Assembly (NCBI GenBank): GCA_018676675.1 | Contig: JABHEG010000195.1 | Location: 1 to 49,929, forward strand | Reading direction: 5' to 3' | Length of the DNA stretch: 49,929 bases | Source: Lentisphaerota bacterium | GTDB taxonomy: Bacteria > Verrucomicrobiota > Lentisphaeria > Oligosphaerales > JABHEG01 | Shown here: in pieces, positions 1 through 9,230 of the stretch | Numbering within the stretch: the stretch's first letter is position 1 | Layout: the number at the start of each line of letters is the position of its first letter | Translations under genes and position numbers: made by a program | Notes under the pieces: generated by a model | The model's database searches: none | The model's input: only the letters and a program-made list of their open reading frames with translations | Told to the model about the DNA's origin: nothing

Positions 1-120
1 GTCTACCCCGCACTCAAGACCGTTCAGGGACTCGAGGACACCATGTGCTGGACTGTCAAGATGGGCCGAAAGCGAACCAAGGAGTACATTCGCTCACTCG
101 TCCCCCAAGAGTCAGAATGA
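1..120 (+). CDS. 3' end of an unidentified gene (partial)
   Basis: Frame 1 is open from the first base to a TGA at 118-120 and gives the last 39 residues of a protein that begins outside the window. The tail is basic in its middle (MGRKRTKEYIRSL) and ends PQESE. No family could be recognised from so short a piece. Repeat R1 starts two bases after the stop codon, which fits a true gene end. The gene could be the upstream partner of the heparinase-like gene at 290, but this cannot be tested here. Confidence 0.5.
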   Translation, partial: VYPALKTVQGLEDTMCWTVKMGRKRTKEYIRSLVPQESE

Positions 121-121
121 C

Positions 122-234
122 CCCCAGCTTAACGGTTACCAAGAACGACCCCGAAAACACTATTCTAAGGCCTGAGAATGCCTTGGTTTGGGACATAGCC
201 TGCCAAGAACCAAGCCATTGCGTTGGTCCGACCC
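122..234 (+). repeat. Repeat R1, copy 1
   Basis: This 113-base element recurs at 4561-4673 and 36074-36184. It begins two bases after the upstream stop codon and ends 55 bases before the heparinase-like start. Two short hairpins can be drawn: CTTGG (182-186) with CCAAG (203-207), and ACCAA (209-213) with TTGGT (223-227) around a 9-base loop. A third pairing, AAGGC (167-171) with GCCTT (180-184), overlaps the first and would exclude it. Function is unknown; it may be a mobile repeat or a transcribed structured element. Confidence 0.75.
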
Positions 235-289
235 GGCGAACTCAAGCGTCTGTTCCCGTGAACACCCTCCGCAATCTGAGGCGAGCACC

Positions 290-3200
290 GTGGAATCCAC
301 GTCCGTCCTACCACTTCTGCTGCTGCTGAGCATCTGCTTCAGCCTGCCTCTTCGCGGGCAGGAGTATCTCCCCGGAGGCCCACTGGCTGGCCTGGAACTG
401 CCGCTACTCAAGGGGCAGCATGGCGAGCCGGACGGATACCCAGGAGCAATCCCGGGTACCGAGTTTGCGGCGGCCGACACTGCGGCCGAGGTCGAGCTCT
501 ACCCGGGAGCGGTTGAGCATTGGCGCTCCTACTATTTCAAGTATGTGCCGATGCGCAGCATGTACGACCAGCAGAGCCAGTTGCGCTACTGGACGGCGAC
601 CGAGCTCCAATTGCCAGGCATCGAGCTGTACGCCAGTCCGGTTTACAAGTGCGGCCGTCACAAGACCGTCGGGGCTACCGGCGAGTACCTCCGGCCGGTA
701 CCTGTCGCACGGCTGGCGGCTGGCGTCGGGTTCACAGTGGACTGCGGCAAGCTGGAGCAAGGGCTGTACGTGGTTCGCCTGATCGCAGCGGTTGAGACCA
801 AAGAGATCCGTGCCTTCCGGAAAGCGCTTTTTGCCCGAGTGACCATCAGCGCCAGCACGGCGGAGCCCGACCAGCAGTACCGGATTCGATTGGGCTATTG
901 TGACGAGTTCTATGATGTCGGGCACGTGGCCTTTCATGTCAGTGAGTCGGCAACCTACGCGGGACGCATCGAGCTCGACGCCGAAAACGAGTGTGAGCTG
1001 GTGCTGCACGGCGTTTCGCTCGATGACGCTCTGGTGGGGGTTCAACTGCAGCCGTTCAAGACCAAGGCGGTGCATGGTGCGCTAAAGCAGGCTCGGATGC
1101 CCCTCACGTCGTCCGAAACCGAGCGGCTGCAGGCTGACGCCGCGGCCTGGGCGTATTATCCTCGTATCAACTCGCACTGGGGTGCGCCTGCTGCCAAAGG
1201 CTACGGCAGCGTGCCCGGGATTGCACACGGTACTCCCGAACTATCGGCCAAGGAGCTTGCAGAGACGCACGGCGCCTGGAAGAACAGTCAGGCGACCGGT
1301 GTGCTAGCAACGAATGAGCGGCTTGGCCTCACCTACTCCCTGGACGACTACGCCGCCGCAAGGCCCCTGCCGAAACCCTACCCCGTGCCCGACCGAGGGC
1401 AGGGCGTCACCCGCTACTCCGAAGCAGTGGCGAAGGGCTTCGTTCATGCACCGCTGCCGCACATCCAGGCAGTAAGGGCGCGGGGCACCGTCAAGCAGGT
1501 CCTGTCCTTGTCCCAGCGCTGGTTCGACTCGGGGCTGGAGGAGCAGGCGCATCACGCAGCGATCCGGCTGGTCCGGCTCGCCTACGACTACCCGGCGTAC
1601 GAATTGGGCAACGAATTCACCTCGCTCATCCGAGAGGAAGCGGCGCATGGTCGTGGGTACCGCTGTCGCCGACGGGTAACCACCAATGTCTTCGGACACT
1701 TCAGCAATCAATGGGCGCTGGCGAAGGCGTACGACCGGCTGTTCCCCTATATCAAGGACAGCGAGCTGCTGGCGCGCTCAGTCCAGCGCTTCGTGCCATG
1801 GGTCAAGACGCCCGCGGATGTGGTCCGCCTGCTTGACGCCTACCTCATGCAGACCACTGCGAAGAAGATCATGCGCTACCAGTTCTACGGGGACGGCCGG
1901 GAGCCTTCGGTGATCGCCGAGATGGCCACGCTTATGGGGGATAACTCGCTGACGGCGCCGTGGATGGACTGGCTCTTCAGTCGGGCTCACTACTACCCGC
2001 ACCCGGTCAGCGGGCTTGATGACTTTGCCATCACCAATACTGGCCGGGACGGCCGCAGCATCATCGGCTCCAGCAGCTATGTGAACGGCGACGGCAATGC
2101 GTCTGGGATGGGCGCCAAGCTGGAGGAGTACATCACTCGCGGCGGGCTCAACCACTATAAGCTCTACGATGCTCGGCAGTATCCCAAAGCCATCACTTCG
2201 CTCTACTTTCCGCTCCGCAGCCGGACCGCCGGCATCTGGCCGATGCGCGTGGGGAACGTGTCCGGTCCGGACAAGACCCATGCCAAAGGCTGGCCCGCGG
2301 TCGTTGCCGCAGCGGCCAATCTGCGGGCGTGGCGTTGGACGGGCGACCCGCGCTTTGCGTATGTGCTCAAACACCACACCGACCTGGCGCTGCTCGACGA
2401 CGCAGAGCAGAGCGCGATCACGCAGGCGGCCGCCAAACAGGCGCGCGCGCCATGGCTGGAAAACCGCAGCCGTCTGCTGCCGGAGTACGCGGCTTTCCTG
2501 GAAACAGGAATCGACGCGGACGATCATCGCGACCGCGCCTCGGCGATGTTGCGCATCGGCACCGGGCACGGGCACGCGCACTTCGATAGCCTGGACCTGC
2601 AGATCCACGCCAATGGCGTACCGATGACCATCGACGCCGGCCAGCGCCCGGGCTACAGCAAGCCGGGAGACGCCGCGACGCGCGTGCACAATACGGTCGA
2701 GGTCGACGGCCAGAAGTGGCCGTCTGGACATGCCGGCGGCACAGGCTCATACGTGTCTGCGATGGGAGATGCCGAGGGCGCCCGGTTCATGACCGCCAGG
2801 TTGGTGCGCAACCCCCTGGGGCAGTTCGCTCGGACCATCGGATTGATTGACGTACCGCCTGCAGAAGTGGGCGGTCATGCCCGCGCCTATGTCTTTGATG
2901 TCTGCCGGGTGAACGGCGGCGAGGTACAGACCTACTGCATGCACGCGCATGTGAACGACCCCGAAAACACCGAGGCCCAGCCGGTGCTCAACATAGGGTC
3001 CATGTCCACCATTGACGGCACCGACGCCCCCGCTGCAGCCGGAGGTGACAAGGCGCAGGCTGCAGCATACCTTCAACGGTTCTCCGGGAAGAAGCGCTTT
3101 GGACGGAGCCCAGGCAAGCTGGAGGTCACCTTCACGCTGCAGAAGACGACGGTCGCGCGATTCGGCGCCGAGAAACGGTTTCTCGGCAAGCTGTACGACC

Positions 3201-4309
3201 CCAAGAGCCCGGTCAAGCACACCAAGTGGCACATGTTCGGGGCGGAAGACAGCCTGGTCATGACCGGAGACCTCTACTGCAGCAGATTCAAGTACTCGAT
3301 CCCCAATGTCTATGCCCAGCGAGCGGCCACCGAGACGCCGTTCGCTGCGATCATCGAACCGTACGCGGGCACACCGTTTGTTGATGACGTGACCGTGCTC
3401 ACCCCCACCGAGGCGAGCCCGGCGGTCGCCCTGGCCGTACAGCTCGATATCGGCCGCCGCGATGTCTGCTTATCTGACCTTCCCGGGCAAGCGGTGCGGC
3501 GGTATGCCGGTCTCTCGGTACAGGCTGAGTCGGCATTCCTGTCGACGGATGGCGGTGGCCTGGTGCAGGCGTCGCTCCTGCGTGGCGGACTGTTACAGAC
3601 CGATGGGATCACCATCGAGCCTCTGGTGACGGAGTACAAGGGTACCATCACAGGTGTCGACTATGCAGGGAAAGAGGTCACTGTGGAAGGTCAGTGGCCG
3701 ACGCTGGATCAGGTGCAAGGGGTGGTCGAACTGAACACTGCACCGGGTGTTGCGCGCACCTGGAAGACGTCGTATATGGCCGCGTCGATCACGCCCGTTG
3801 CCGGCGTCCACACGATCGCATTCCTGCGCAGTGCCGACCTCTACCGCAGCCGGATTCTGCGAATCGACCGCCACAAGAAGACGGTCAACTGTGTATTGCC
3901 GATCAATATACGGACGGAGGGCTATCACGCCGGCCTGACCGCGACCACGCTCGACCGGCAGCCCCTGGGGCGCCTGACCGATTACCGCGGCAGCACGTTC
4001 ACTTTCGGAGAACAAGCCGATCTCAGTGTTCTGCAAGTGGGTGACAAGCTCCTGCTCTGGGAGTACGGCGTGGGCGATTCGTTGGCCCTGGCTACCTATG
4101 TCGATGTGCGACGTGTGGCAGCGCGCACCTACCGCGTCCAGGCCAATGTGTCGTGCACGATTCGCCTGAAGGGAACATCTCTACGCAAGCGAATGGGCGA
4201 TGCGAAATGGGACGAGCCCCAGGCCGGCGAAGGCGGGTACTGCGCTGTGTTGGTCACCGCCTCGGACCTCCTGCACCCCCTCTATCTGAGCGTGGCCGAG
4301 GCGCCGTAG
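290..4309 (+). CDS. Secreted heparinase II/III-like polysaccharide lyase (giant)
   Basis: Predicted exported lyase of 1339 residues. The GTG at 290 is preferred because GAGG lies 8 bases upstream and it places a hydrophobic signal peptide (SVLPLLLLLSICFSLPLRGQ) at the N-terminus. The longer open frame runs back into repeat R1. The centre and C-terminal half match the heparinase II/III family (Pfam PF07940): an alpha-helical toroid is expected around residues 380-640, followed by the beta-sandwich signature GHAHFDSLDLQIHANG with His762 and His764. Such enzymes cleave uronic-acid-containing glycans by beta-elimination. The protein is roughly twice the usual family length, with an N-terminal region of about 330 residues and a beta-rich C-terminal region of about 400 residues of unknown role. 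Substrate is not assignable. It stands alone on its strand, followed by a second R1 copy. Confidence 0.8.
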   Translation: MESTSVLPLLLLLSICFSLPLRGQEYLPGGPLAGLELPLLKGQHGEPDGYPGAIPGTEFAAADTAAEVELYPGAVEHWRSYYFKYVPMRSMYDQQSQLRYWTATELQLPGIELYASPVYKCGRHKTVGATGEYLRPVPVARLAAGVGFTVDCGKLEQGLYVVRLIAAVETKEIRAFRKALFARVTISASTAEPDQQYRIRLGYCDEFYDVGHVAFHVSESATYAGRIELDAENECELVLHGVSLDDALVGVQLQPFKTKAVHGALKQARMPLTSSETERLQADAAAWAYYPRINSHWGAPAAKGYGSVPGIAHGTPELSAKELAETHGAWKNSQATGVLATNERLGLTYSLDDYAAARPLPKPYPVPDRGQGVTRYSEAVAKGFVHAPLPHIQAVRARGTVKQVLSLSQRWFDSGLEEQAHHAAIRLVRLAYDYPAYELGNEFTSLIREEAAHGRGYRCRRRVTTNVFGHFSNQWALAKAYDRLFPYIKDSELLARSVQRFVPWVKTPADVVRLLDAYLMQTTAKKIMRYQFYGDGREPSVIAEMATLMGDNSLTAPWMDWLFSRAHYYPHPVSGLDDFAITNTGRDGRSIIGSSSYVNGDGNASGMGAKLEEYITRGGLNHYKLYDARQYPKAITSLYFPLRSRTAGIWPMRVGNVSGPDKTHAKGWPAVVAAAANLRAWRWTGDPRFAYVLKHHTDLALLDDAEQSAITQAAAKQARAPWLENRSRLLPEYAAFLETGIDADDHRDRASAMLRIGTGHGHAHFDSLDLQIHANGVPMTIDAGQRPGYSKPGDAATRVHNTVEVDGQKWPSGHAGGTGSYVSAMGDAEGARFMTARLVRNPLGQFARTIGLIDVPPAEVGGHARAYVFDVCRVNGGEVQTYCMHAHVNDPENTEAQPVLNIGSMSTIDGTDAPAAAGGDKAQAAAYLQRFSGKKRFGRSPGKLEVTFTLQKTTVARFGAEKRFLGKLYDPKSPVKHTKWHMFGAEDSLVMTGDLYCSRFKYSIPNVYAQRAATETPFAAIIEPYAGTPFVDDVTVLTPTEASPAVALAVQLDIGRRDVCLSDLPGQAVRRYAGLSVQAESAFLSTDGGGLVQASLLRGGLLQTDGITIEPLVTEYKGTITGVDYAGKEVTVEGQWPTLDQVQGVVELNTAPGVARTWKTSYMAASITPVAGVHTIAFLRSADLYRSRILRIDRHKKTVNCVLPINIRTEGYHAGLTATTLDRQPLGRLTDYRGSTFTFGEQADLSVLQVGDKLLLWEYGVGDSLALATYVDVRRVAARTYRVQANVSCTIRLKGTSLRKRMGDAKWDEPQAGEGGYCAVLVTASDLLHPLYLSVAEAP

Positions 4310-4560
4310 CGGAATCGGACTGCTGACTACAGGTCCGGCATTTGCCAGACCATCACACCCGGTTCAGTTGACACGTCCTCACGGAACGGCGCAAAACGCG
4401 TGCCTCCCACGGCGGGGGCTGTGACGATCTCACCTGCCGGGGAACTTGGGGCAGTCATCCGGTGTGCTTTTTGCGTCCTGAGGGGGCCGGCTTCCCCCGG
4501 TGCCGCGATCGCCAGGAACGCCGTCCGGAGCGCGGCGCTACTGCCGGACACGCAAGCAGG
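4310..4560. other. Intergenic region without a convincing gene
   Basis: Between the heparinase-like stop and R1 copy 2 there is no ORF with family resemblance. A minus-strand ORF (4327-4635) starts inside the repeat and lacks a ribosome site; its last part (VMVWQMPDL) could be a gene remnant but is unrecognised. A short G-run/C-run hairpin near 4481-4502 might serve as a terminator but has no T-tract. Confidence 0.4.
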
Positions 4561-4673
4561 CCCCAGATTAACGGTTACCAAAAACGACCCCGGAAACACC
4601 ATGGAAAGGCCTGAAAATGCCTTAGTCTGGGGCATGTCCGGCTAAGAACCGAGCCCTTGCGCTGGTCCGACCC
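4561..4673 (+). repeat. Repeat R1, copy 2
   Basis: Same length (113 bases) as copy 1 and closely similar along its whole length, in the same orientation. The first hairpin is CTTAG (4621-4625) with CTAAG (4642-4646). Relative to copy 1, a G-C pair is replaced by A-T with both sides changed. The second hairpin is weaker here (ACCGA with CTGGT). It lies between a plus-strand gene end and the 3' end of a minus-strand operon. Confidence 0.75.
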
Positions 4674-4752
4674 AATGCCGACAACACAAACCGCGAGGCT
4701 TGACCCCGGATTCCACCTTCTGGCCACACCTTCTTCTGCCAACTGCTAACAG

Positions 4753-4929
4753 CTAAGGTGGTGACCCCGGCTTCCTGCCCGCCACCTGCCTGAAGTAGCT
4801 GTGCTCGTGATGGTGCACGAGGCGGGCCGGCACATCGAGCAACCCGCGCTTCGGACCCATGCCACAGCGATAGAGCAGCTCCTGCACATCGAGCACGCTG
4901 ACCTGGCGCGTCTCGCCGAACAGGGCCAT
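4753..4929 (-). CDS. Small unidentified ORF at the operon end
   Basis: A 58-residue ORF starting MALFGETRQVSVLDVQELL, with AGAGGA about 9-10 bases before its ATG. It lies 22 bases after the FG-GAP fragment on the same strand and looks like the last member of the minus-strand gene set. It has no signal peptide or membrane segment. A histidine run (VHHHEH) is the only striking feature. It may be the remaining 3' piece of a decayed gene rather than a functional small protein. No family recognised. Confidence 0.35.
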   Translation of the reverse strand: MALFGETRQVSVLDVQELLYRCGMGPKRGLLDVPARLVHHHEHSYFRQVAGRKPGSPP

Positions 4930-4951
4930 GGAAAGGCGTCCTCTGTTGTGG

Positions 4952-5365
4952 TTAGAGCCCGAAGATGAAAAGGCGCAGATGGCTATCCGCGGCGAGTGAG
5001 AAACGTCCCTCGGTTCCGCCGGGTCTGCCGACACCGACGACGAGCCCATCCTGCCCGTCCCCATCCAGATCCGCAACGGCGAGCGGCATCGCGAGCGTCC
5101 CGTCCAGCCAGTGGTACCAGTAGAGCGGCGTGCCATCCAGCTTCATCACCTGGAGCGAGCAGTCATCGACCCCGCCGGCGTTGCAGAACTGGCGGCCGTG
5201 GGAACCGCAGGCAATCTCGAGCTCCCCATCGCCGTCCCAGTCAAGCAGCCGCACCCCGATCATATGGATTGCGGTCAGATCCAGCACCCGTTCGACCCGC
5301 TCGCCAGTGTTGCCTCGTGCCTCTTTACCAGGAAAGGCGCCGGCGACCCAGTGGGTAGTTCGCAT
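4952..5365 (-). CDS. FG-GAP/VCBS-type repeat protein, probably a fragment
   Basis: A 137-residue ORF with two calcium-binding-loop motifs typical of FG-GAP/VCBS repeats: DWDGDGELEI near residue 43 and DLDGDGQDGLVV near residue 96. In known proteins such repeats form blades of an extracellular beta-propeller, usually seven per protein. Two blades and no signal peptide suggest a truncated remnant, or an unusual small intracellular domain. The ATG at 5365 has GAGGG about 9 bases upstream. It follows the Gfo/Idh/MocA gene by 73 bases on the same strand and is followed by a 58-residue ORF, so it sits at the decaying end of the operon. Confidence 0.5.
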   Translation of the reverse strand: MRTTHWVAGAFPGKEARGNTGERVERVLDLTAIHMIGVRLLDWDGDGELEIACGSHGRQFCNAGGVDDCSLQVMKLDGTPLYWYHWLDGTLAMPLAVADLDGDGQDGLVVGVGRPGGTEGRFSLAADSHLRLFIFGL

Positions 5366-5438
5366 ACCTTCTTCCCTCTGAACCGGGGTAGCTGCTACTG
5401 CACAATTGTGGGTTGCAGAGCGTGGTCGTCTGTCTCTG

Positions 5439-6578
5439 TTACAAGCTGACCGGGGTGCTGCTGTTGCGTGCGGATTCTTCGGCCGCCAGTCCCACGAGCG
5501 TACTCCATTTCGCCGTTTCTATGTCGGTCAATGGCGTCCTGCCGGTCCGGATACTGTCGATGAACGCGAGATGTTCGAAGTACACGCCCCCGCCGTGGCT
5601 GAGGTGTGCGTGTTCATTGTCCGCACCCGCCTCGATGACCTCCATTTGCGGCACGCCGCGTTTGGCGACCTCGATCTTCTGCGGCCCGAACAGGCCCTCC
5701 ATTTGTCCGTCCTCGCCGAGGACGGTGATCGACAGCGGCTTGCGACCTGCACCGAACATGCAGAGCCCGAGCATGCCACGCGCGCCGTTCTCATACTCGA
5801 TGGTCACCCAGCCGTTGTCGAAGATGTCGGGCTTGATCCCGTAGATCTCCTTGACCACATCCTGGCCAGCCACGGCGGTGACCGTCTTCGGCACGGAATC
5901 CACCAGCCACGCCATCAGGTCGAAGAAGTGACAGGTCTTCTCCACGAACACCCCGCCGGTCTTTTCCTGGGACATGATCCAGTTATCGACCTTGCGAAGA
6001 AACGGTCCGCGGAACTCCAGACACCAGGTCATGACCGGCCGACCGATGGCATTTTCCTCGATGATCATGCGGCGCATGGTTCGATACGTCGGCAGGTACC
6101 GGCATTCCAGGCCGACCTGGTATGTCCGGTCGGACTTGGCCACGGCGGCCTCCAGTGTCGAGAGCTGTTTGACGGTCGTTGCCGCAGGCTTCTCGCTGAG
6201 CACATGCTTGCCGGCTGCCAGGCCGTCGAGGACGATTTCCACGTGCGTGCAGTCCGGGGTCGCGACGACGACGGCGTCAAGGTCGTCAAGGTCCAGCATC
6301 TCCCGGTAGTCAGAGAAGAACGTGATCGGCCCGTTGTAGGGCGGGGCAGGGGTCGTTTCCCATTCTTCCTGCCTCGCCGCGCGGGCCTCGTGCCCAACGC
6401 CCTTGAGCGAGTCGGCGACCGCATCCCAATCATGGAGCCGGTGCTGGAAGAGGTTCAGGCTTTCGGGCCGGTTGTCTGCAACTGCGATCACTTCCGCGTC
6501 TGGAATCGCCTCCAGGCAACGGTAGTGCCCCGATCCCATGCCACGAACCCCGATGATCCCGTACTTGATTGTGTCCAT
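5439..6578 (-). CDS. Gfo/Idh/MocA family oxidoreductase
   Basis: Cytoplasmic NAD(P)-dependent sugar dehydrogenase-type protein of 379 residues, the usual family length. The N-terminal Rossmann fold shows YGIIGVRGMGSGH, and the family catalytic Lys is in SEKPAATT (Glu129-Lys130-Pro131). The C-terminal half is the expected alpha/beta substrate domain. The ATG at 6578 is chosen because GAGGAG lies 8 bases upstream; the longer frame begins in the intergenic gap. Family members oxidise, reduce or epimerise sugars, inositols and amino sugars. The exact substrate cannot be read from sequence. It starts 37 bases after the GH123-like gene and probably processes sugars released by it. Confidence 0.9.
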   Translation of the reverse strand: MDTIKYGIIGVRGMGSGHYRCLEAIPDAEVIAVADNRPESLNLFQHRLHDWDAVADSLKGVGHEARAARQEEWETTPAPPYNGPITFFSDYREMLDLDDLDAVVVATPDCTHVEIVLDGLAAGKHVLSEKPAATTVKQLSTLEAAVAKSDRTYQVGLECRYLPTYRTMRRMIIEENAIGRPVMTWCLEFRGPFLRKVDNWIMSQEKTGGVFVEKTCHFFDLMAWLVDSVPKTVTAVAGQDVVKEIYGIKPDIFDNGWVTIEYENGARGMLGLCMFGAGRKPLSITVLGEDGQMEGLFGPQKIEVAKRGVPQMEVIEAGADNEHAHLSHGGGVYFEHLAFIDSIRTGRTPLTDIETAKWSTLVGLAAEESARNSSTPVSL

Positions 6579-6615
6579 TGCATCAACTCCTCGCCATGGC
6601 CTCTTGCGGCAACGG

Positions 6616-9087
6616 TTATTTCGCGGCGTGCGTCTCAATGAGCGCGTCGAGCAGTTCGATGCGTCTTGCGACAGCGACGTCCGCGTTGGCGGTTTCTGCG
6701 GTCATAGAAGTCACTGCCTGTTCCATGGTCTTCCGCGCCTTGGCCGCGGCCTCGGTGTTTCCGGCTTTCTCCGCTTGATCCGCCGCTTCGCGCAGGAGAT
6801 GGAGATAGGTCCAGTCGCGCGTGCCCCGCCAGAATGCCTGCCAGCCTCGTGAGGGGACCGGGCCATCCGTGCCGATGTAGTAGGGACTGTATCGGTTCTG
6901 CCGCGGCGAGTGCATGCTGCTCATTGTCCAGAAGAACCCGAACCCGGTATAGCCCTTCCCCCACGTCTTCCATGGCAAGGTCAGGTAGTAGTCGATGGGA
7001 TGGAGCACCTCGAGGGTTCCGGCGCAGCGATACGTCCAGATTTCGCGGGCGCTTTCCCGCAGCACCTTGTCCGCCTCCGGCAGAAGTCCCGGGCTCACTA
7101 CCATGATGTCCATCATCGGGACCAGTTCTTTGAGTTTCGCCGGGCTCTTCTGACTGATTGCGGCCATGGTTTTCCATCCGGGTGCCACCTTGCGCAGCAC
7201 GTCGGTGCCGGTACGGAAAATCTCGACTTTGTGGCCACCGGGCTCATCCATGATCTCGAACGGCATCTGGTTGGGAGTGACTCCAAGGTTCGCCAGATGA
7301 TCGGTCCAGGCCTTCATCATAGCTCCGAAGCGCTTGCGGAAATGCTCGTCGGGCTTCTTCGGCATGTGATAATGCGCGACCGAGTAGCCGCCGACGAAGT
7401 TCTCTGCATACCGACGCTTGCTGTTGAATAGTTTGTCCCAGAAGGCGAAATCGATTGGTGCCGCGAGTGTGTCTTCCTTGTTGAATGCCGGTTTGAACCG
7501 CTGGGAGTTCATCAACAAGCGGTTGATCCCGTGTTTCACCATCTCCTCGAGCCACGGTTGATGAAGGCGATTGATCTCTGCCTGGCTCATCTCGGGGTTT
7601 TCCCCCAACATACCGAGCGGATAATTGCCCCAGCAGAAGACCTCTGCCGGCACTTTCTCCGGTAGCACAACGTCTTCCACCTTCAGTGTGAGGCGAACGT
7701 CGCGCTGTGGCCGATCATTCTGTGGCTGGAGCTCGAGAATGCCCGGGTACTCGCCCGGTCGCATGCCGGCTGTGTCCACATCGATCCAGATCTGCCGGGT
7801 TTGGCCGGGAGCGACGGCCATCGTCTGGCTGGAAGGCAGGGCGGCCAGCATGGACGGATACTCGGAGTCGGGTGCGTATTCGGGCTCAACCATGAGCGCT
7901 TGCCGCACCGTCGCCCAGGACGGCGGCGTGACGAAGTGACCCGTGTACCGGCCCTGCTTCTTCTTCGCTTTGGGATGCATCAGGCGCACACGGACATCCA
8001 TCGGCTCCGCTGTGACGTTGGTCACCATCAGAGCCACGGGCTGGTAGTCGTTAACGGCCAAGCGAAGCGTGACGGCTTCCGCATTCAGGGCAGTTGGTGC
8101 CTGGTGGGAGCCGAACCGTTTCCAGGGATTCGTCCACCACGTGAGGTATGTGAGTTCCCGAGCTCGGTCGGCCGCATCACGGGTTGCCCGTGCCGTCTGG
8201 CTCCAGATTTGGTCGTCGACATCATTGAATTGGCGCAGGTTGCCAGCGGCGACCTGGAGCTTGCCGGCGATGCCGACCAATTCCTCCTCGAGGGCGATAA
8301 GAGCTGCATCTCGGGGCGCCAGCTGTGCCAAAATCTCCGGCATAGTCTGCAGCTTGCTGTTGGTGAGGTCGACCAATTTCGCGAGCTCCGTGAACTCCTG
8401 CACGCTTTTCGCTGTGTAGTCGGTCATCTTGTTGCCGGCTTCCACCTGGATGTCATCCACCCAGATACGGCCCTTCTCATCTGCGGGAAGATGCATCTTT
8501 ACGCTGAAACGTTGCTTGCCCAGGCTCTTGTGCTGTTTTGGGCAGGTGAAACTCACCGAGTACCGTTGCCAGTCGGTGGTGGGCGTCGGGGGGCGGATCG
8601 TCTTCGACCAATGCCAGCCTGCGTCGATGATGCGGACGCCGACCGAATTGTCGCCGTTGCGTATCGTGGTCAGTCCACGACTCTTGATCCACGCACTGAA
8701 GGTGTACGTCTTCCCCACTTCGAGCGGGACGGACTGCTGAAGTCCAGTTGCCCCGACCCCATCCGTGCCCAGCCGCACCGAGTACTTTCCGTTCTTTGCG
8801 TTTCGCGGATCAAACCGCACAGTTTTGTCGCCGCTGATCCAGCCTGTCGGTCCCGGGGCCGGAGCTGTGCGCCCCCATCTGCCAGTCACCTCGAATCCGC
8901 TGTTGAGCACGAAGTTCTTCGTCGGCAGTGGGGTGCGGTCCAAGTCAATGAGGACCGCCGCTTCTTTGCGCTGTGCGACCTGGTCCCGGGCCTGCGCTAA
9001 CATGGTCTTCATGTCGTTGTCCGCATGTATCGGCAATGCAGCAAGCACCATCACGGTTGCCGATAGTCCAGACTTCCAACGATCCAT
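6616..9087 (-). CDS. Secreted GH123-like (DUF4091) glycoside hydrolase with N-terminal carbohydrate-binding module
   Basis: An 823-residue exported protein. Signal peptide: KSGLSATVMVLAALPIHA. Residues about 40-190 resemble a CBM4/9-type jelly roll (FVLNSGFEVTG...GKTYTFSAWIKS...WVDDIQVEAG). A helical linker and an Ig-like region follow. The rest resembles the DUF4091/GH123 catalytic domain. The motif FEIMDEPGGH puts Asp614-Glu615 where GH123 enzymes carry their adjacent Asp-Glu pair for substrate-assisted cleavage of N-acetylgalactosaminides. This would fit an amino-sugar-containing target, though DUF4091 proteins include uncharacterised specificities. The ATG at 9087 has GGGAAG upstream; an in-frame ATG at 9102 is an alternative. 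It lies mid-operon between the CBM9/GH protein and the oxidoreductase. Confidence 0.75.
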   Translation of the reverse strand: MDRWKSGLSATVMVLAALPIHADNDMKTMLAQARDQVAQRKEAAVLIDLDRTPLPTKNFVLNSGFEVTGRWGRTAPAPGPTGWISGDKTVRFDPRNAKNGKYSVRLGTDGVGATGLQQSVPLEVGKTYTFSAWIKSRGLTTIRNGDNSVGVRIIDAGWHWSKTIRPPTPTTDWQRYSVSFTCPKQHKSLGKQRFSVKMHLPADEKGRIWVDDIQVEAGNKMTDYTAKSVQEFTELAKLVDLTNSKLQTMPEILAQLAPRDAALIALEEELVGIAGKLQVAAGNLRQFNDVDDQIWSQTARATRDAADRARELTYLTWWTNPWKRFGSHQAPTALNAEAVTLRLAVNDYQPVALMVTNVTAEPMDVRVRLMHPKAKKKQGRYTGHFVTPPSWATVRQALMVEPEYAPDSEYPSMLAALPSSQTMAVAPGQTRQIWIDVDTAGMRPGEYPGILELQPQNDRPQRDVRLTLKVEDVVLPEKVPAEVFCWGNYPLGMLGENPEMSQAEINRLHQPWLEEMVKHGINRLLMNSQRFKPAFNKEDTLAAPIDFAFWDKLFNSKRRYAENFVGGYSVAHYHMPKKPDEHFRKRFGAMMKAWTDHLANLGVTPNQMPFEIMDEPGGHKVEIFRTGTDVLRKVAPGWKTMAAISQKSPAKLKELVPMMDIMVVSPGLLPEADKVLRESAREIWTYRCAGTLEVLHPIDYYLTLPWKTWGKGYTGFGFFWTMSSMHSPRQNRYSPYYIGTDGPVPSRGWQAFWRGTRDWTYLHLLREAADQAEKAGNTEAAAKARKTMEQAVTSMTAETANADVAVARRIELLDALIETHAAK

Positions 9088-9230
9088 TGTGATGCTTCCC
9101 ATTCTGTTTTGGTCCTCATTTTCCGCTGCCAAGCCTTGGGGTAGGTGGGACATGCCTCTCGACGATACTCCCAAGGTGATGTTTGATCGATGGAACACGA
9201 CAATCGTGTGCTCGGGGAATGCCTCGGATG

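Noticed and set aside
2952..2969. An 18-base match to repeat R1 (GAACGACCCCGAAAACAC) inside the heparinase-like gene
   Set aside because: Similarity does not extend beyond 18 bases, and the segment reads smoothly in frame (NDPENT), so chance is more likely than a repeat insertion.
4327..4635. Minus-strand ORF of 102 residues between the heparinase-like gene and the operon end
   Set aside because: Begins inside repeat R1, has no ribosome site and no recognisable domain.
5406..6641. Plus-strand ORF of 411 residues
   Set aside because: Exact antisense of the Gfo/Idh/MocA gene, whose motifs are unambiguous.
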